From contig DASSOA010000061.1 in NCBI GenBank assembly GCA_035701115.1, positions 1 to 6,062 of the forward strand: a DNA stretch of 6,062 nt. The letters run 5' to 3'. This stretch comes from DASSKW01 sp035701115. GTDB lineage: Bacteria; Pseudomonadota; Gammaproteobacteria; Natronospirales; REEB76. The notes under the pieces were generated by a model. The model made no database searches and was not told where the DNA came from. It saw nothing but the letters and a program-made list of their open reading frames with translations. This document shows, one piece after another, positions 4,354 through 6,062 of this stretch (the first letter of the stretch is position 1; every line of letters starts with the position of its first letter). The position numbers were made by a program, and so were the translations under genes.

Positions 4354-6062
4354 ATGCAGCAATCCGTTCAACCACCCGACAGCCGGTCCGGCCTCAGCAG
4401 TCGCACTGCAGCCGCGCGCCTCCTCAGTCTGGGGCCCAACGAACTGCCGCAGGGCAAACCCCGAAACCTGCTGCATCTGGTTCGCGACGTAATGCGCGAT
4501 CCGATGTTTCTGCTGCTGGTTGCGTGTGGCGTGCTCTATCTCATCCTCGGCGAATTCCGCGATGCGCTGATGCTGCTCGCGTTCGTGTTGCTGGTCATCG
4601 CCATCACGATTTACCAGGAATACAAGACCGAACACGCCTTGTCTGCGCTCAAGGAACTGACGAGCCCGCGCGCCCTGGTTATTCGCGACGGCATACGCAT
4701 GCTGATCCCTTCCCGCGAACTGGTGCCCGGCGATCTCGTCGTGGTCTCCGAAGGCGACCGGATTCCGGCAGACGGTGTGCTGATTGAAGGCATGGGTGTC
4801 AGCGTGGACGAATCGCTGCTCACCGGCGAGTCGGCGCCGGTGATGCACGCACCGGCGGCGCAAAGCGCGCAGGTCTCATCCGGTACGCTGGTGGTACAGG
4901 GCCGCGGGTTGATGCGCGTGGAACGCACGGGTCGGGAATCCGCGATCGGTGCCATCGGACATTCGCTCGTCACACTTGAACACCCGGTCACCCGGCTCGA
5001 AACCGAAACCCGCCGGGTGGTCCGCATACTGGCGATTATCGGCGGCGGAATCAGCGTATTGGTTGCCGCAGGCTATGCCCTGAAAGGTGCCGGCTGGCTG
5101 CAAGGTGCACTCGCCGGCCTGACGCTCGCCATGAGCATTCTGCCGGAAGAATTCCCGGTGGTGCTGGTCGTGTTTCTCGCGCTCGGCGCCTGGCGGCTGG
5201 CAAAACACAATGTGCTTACCCGCCGCATGAATGCCATCGAAACTTTGGGCGCCGCCAGCGTGCTGTGCGTGGACAAAACCGGCACCCTGACCATGAACCG
5301 GATGCGACTCGCCGCGTTGCACGACGGCGACTCGCTGTTTGAATACAGCGGCAATGCAGTTGCTGCCACTGCGCGGTTTTCCAGCATTCTGCGCCATGGT
5401 GCACTCGCGAGCACGCCGGAAAGTTTTGACCCGATGGAACAGGCGCTATTTTCCGAAGCCGGCGATCAGACCGAGCACGTGTTGCTGCGCGAATATCCGC
5501 TCTCCCACAACCTGATGGCGATCACCCGTATCCTGCGCACCGATGACGGTGACATTATCGGTGCCTGCAAGGGCGCACCTGAAGCGATCATTGAACTGTG
5601 CAATCCGCCCCCGGCACGCCGCAAGGCGCTTGAAGACGCAGTGACACTGCTCGCCGCGCGCGGCTGGCGCGTGCTGGGCGTAGCATCGGTACGTGAACCG
5701 CGCGCCGAGCGGCTGCCGGACAACCTGCGACACTTCGCCTTCGCGTTTCTCGGCTTCATGGCTTTCGAAGATCCGCTCCGTGCGGGCGTACCCGATGCCG
5801 TGCGCGAATGTCATCGTGCCGGCATCCGGGTCATGCTGATCACCGGCGATCACGCCCGTACCGCCGCGAGCATTGCACGACAGGCCGGCATCCCGGAACC
5901 TGACAACACGCTGTCCGGCGCCGACATCGAACGCATGGACGACACCACCCTGTTGGCACGACTGCACAACACCCTGGTGTTCTGCCGCATGGTGCCGCAG
6001 CAGAAACTGCGGCTGGTCCAGGCGTTGCAGTCACTCGGGCACGTGGTTGCCATGACCGGCGA
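4354..6062 (+). CDS. Cation-transporting P-type ATPase, P2-like (partial, C-terminus missing)
   Basis: An inner-membrane pump that moves a cation using ATP; 569 residues are visible and the frame is open at the window end. The N-terminus has the P2-type actuator sequence GLSS...RLLSLGPNELP (13-34) and no metal-binding HMA domain. Membrane helices lie near 50-68 (M1), 70-88 (M2), 223-246 (M3) and 250-282 (M4). The actuator domain carries PGD (127-129) and TGES (157-160). M4 has the ion-site motif PEEFP (264-268), where Ca2+ pumps typically have PEGLP. The phosphorylated residue is Asp307 in DKTGTLT. The nucleotide-binding domain has FDP (358-360) and KGAPE (406-410), and the P domain has DPLR (473-476) and TGDH (497-500). 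The window ends at MTG (567-569), expected to continue into GDGVND and the M5-M10 helices. The stretch from Asp307 to TGD is only about 190 residues, giving a compact N domain. The ion is not assignable from this part; Ca2+, Mn2+, Na+ and H+ all remain possible. Confidence 0.95.
   Translation, partial: MQQSVQPPDSRSGLSSRTAAARLLSLGPNELPQGKPRNLLHLVRDVMRDPMFLLLVACGVLYLILGEFRDALMLLAFVLLVIAITIYQEYKTEHALSALKELTSPRALVIRDGIRMLIPSRELVPGDLVVVSEGDRIPADGVLIEGMGVSVDESLLTGESAPVMHAPAAQSAQVSSGTLVVQGRGLMRVERTGRESAIGAIGHSLVTLEHPVTRLETETRRVVRILAIIGGGISVLVAAGYALKGAGWLQGALAGLTLAMSILPEEFPVVLVVFLALGAWRLAKHNVLTRRMNAIETLGAASVLCVDKTGTLTMNRMRLAALHDGDSLFEYSGNAVAATARFSSILRHGALASTPESFDPMEQALFSEAGDQTEHVLLREYPLSHNLMAITRILRTDDGDIIGACKGAPEAIIELCNPPPARRKALEDAVTLLAARGWRVLGVASVREPRAERLPDNLRHFAFAFLGFMAFEDPLRAGVPDAVRECHRAGIRVMLITGDHARTAASIARQAGIPEPDNTLSGADIERMDDTTLLARLHNTLVFCRMVPQQKLRLVQALQSLGHVVAMTG

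Noticed and set aside
4321..4863. A 180-codon minus-strand open frame opposite the P-type ATPase start
   Set aside because: Its translation is rich in His, Gln and Arg with no recognisable motif, and the opposite strand holds the actuator domain and TGES motif of the ATPase. The similar open frames at 4876-5397 and 5446-5967 are rejected for the same reason.

Overview
The window is G+C-rich chromosomal DNA with strong G/C preference at third codon positions. Two proteins carry Sec signal peptides and one is a DsbG-type periplasmic thiol oxidoreductase, which points to a Gram-negative proteobacterium. A gammaproteobacterium of the Xanthomonadales/Nevskiales kind fits the gene content, but that is inference and not a taxonomic assignment. 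I see no tRNA, rRNA, insertion sequence, CRISPR array, integrase or phage gene.

Layout, left to right. (1) Bases 1-105 are the 3' end of a plus-strand gene whose last 34 residues are extremely arginine-rich. (2) A perfect 14-bp hairpin (120-157) lies between this gene and the next, which converges on it, and probably ends transcription from both sides. (3) A minus-strand gene (164-2152) encodes a complete secreted S9-family serine peptidase: signal peptide, beta-propeller repeats and an alpha/beta-hydrolase domain with an intact Ser-Asp-His triad. (4) A 136-bp intergenic stretch separates it from a divergent plus-strand gene (2289-2891) for a short DsbG-like protein with a CPYC active site. 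This protein lacks the usual N-terminal dimerisation domain. (5) Convergent with dsbG, only 7 bp away, are two co-directional minus-strand genes that probably form an operon. The first is a 92-residue GIY-YIG nuclease-fold protein (3937-4215), followed after a 36-bp gap by a solitary ParB-domain protein (2899-3900). (6) Divergent from that pair, on the plus strand from 4354, is a P2-like cation-transporting P-type ATPase. It runs off the window end inside the conserved P-domain hinge motif.

The genes do not build one visible pathway. The peptidase and the DsbG-like protein both act outside the cytoplasm (protein or peptide turnover and disulfide maintenance) and share a divergent control region. 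The GIY-YIG/ParB-like pair is a small DNA-related unit of unknown role, and the ATPase is an inner-membrane ion pump of unassigned specificity. I found no convincing new multi-gene system. The items most worth a second look are the GIY-YIG plus orphan ParB pairing, the domain-reduced DsbG, the PEEFP ion-site motif and compact nucleotide-binding domain of the ATPase, and the double-palindromic hairpin at 120-157.
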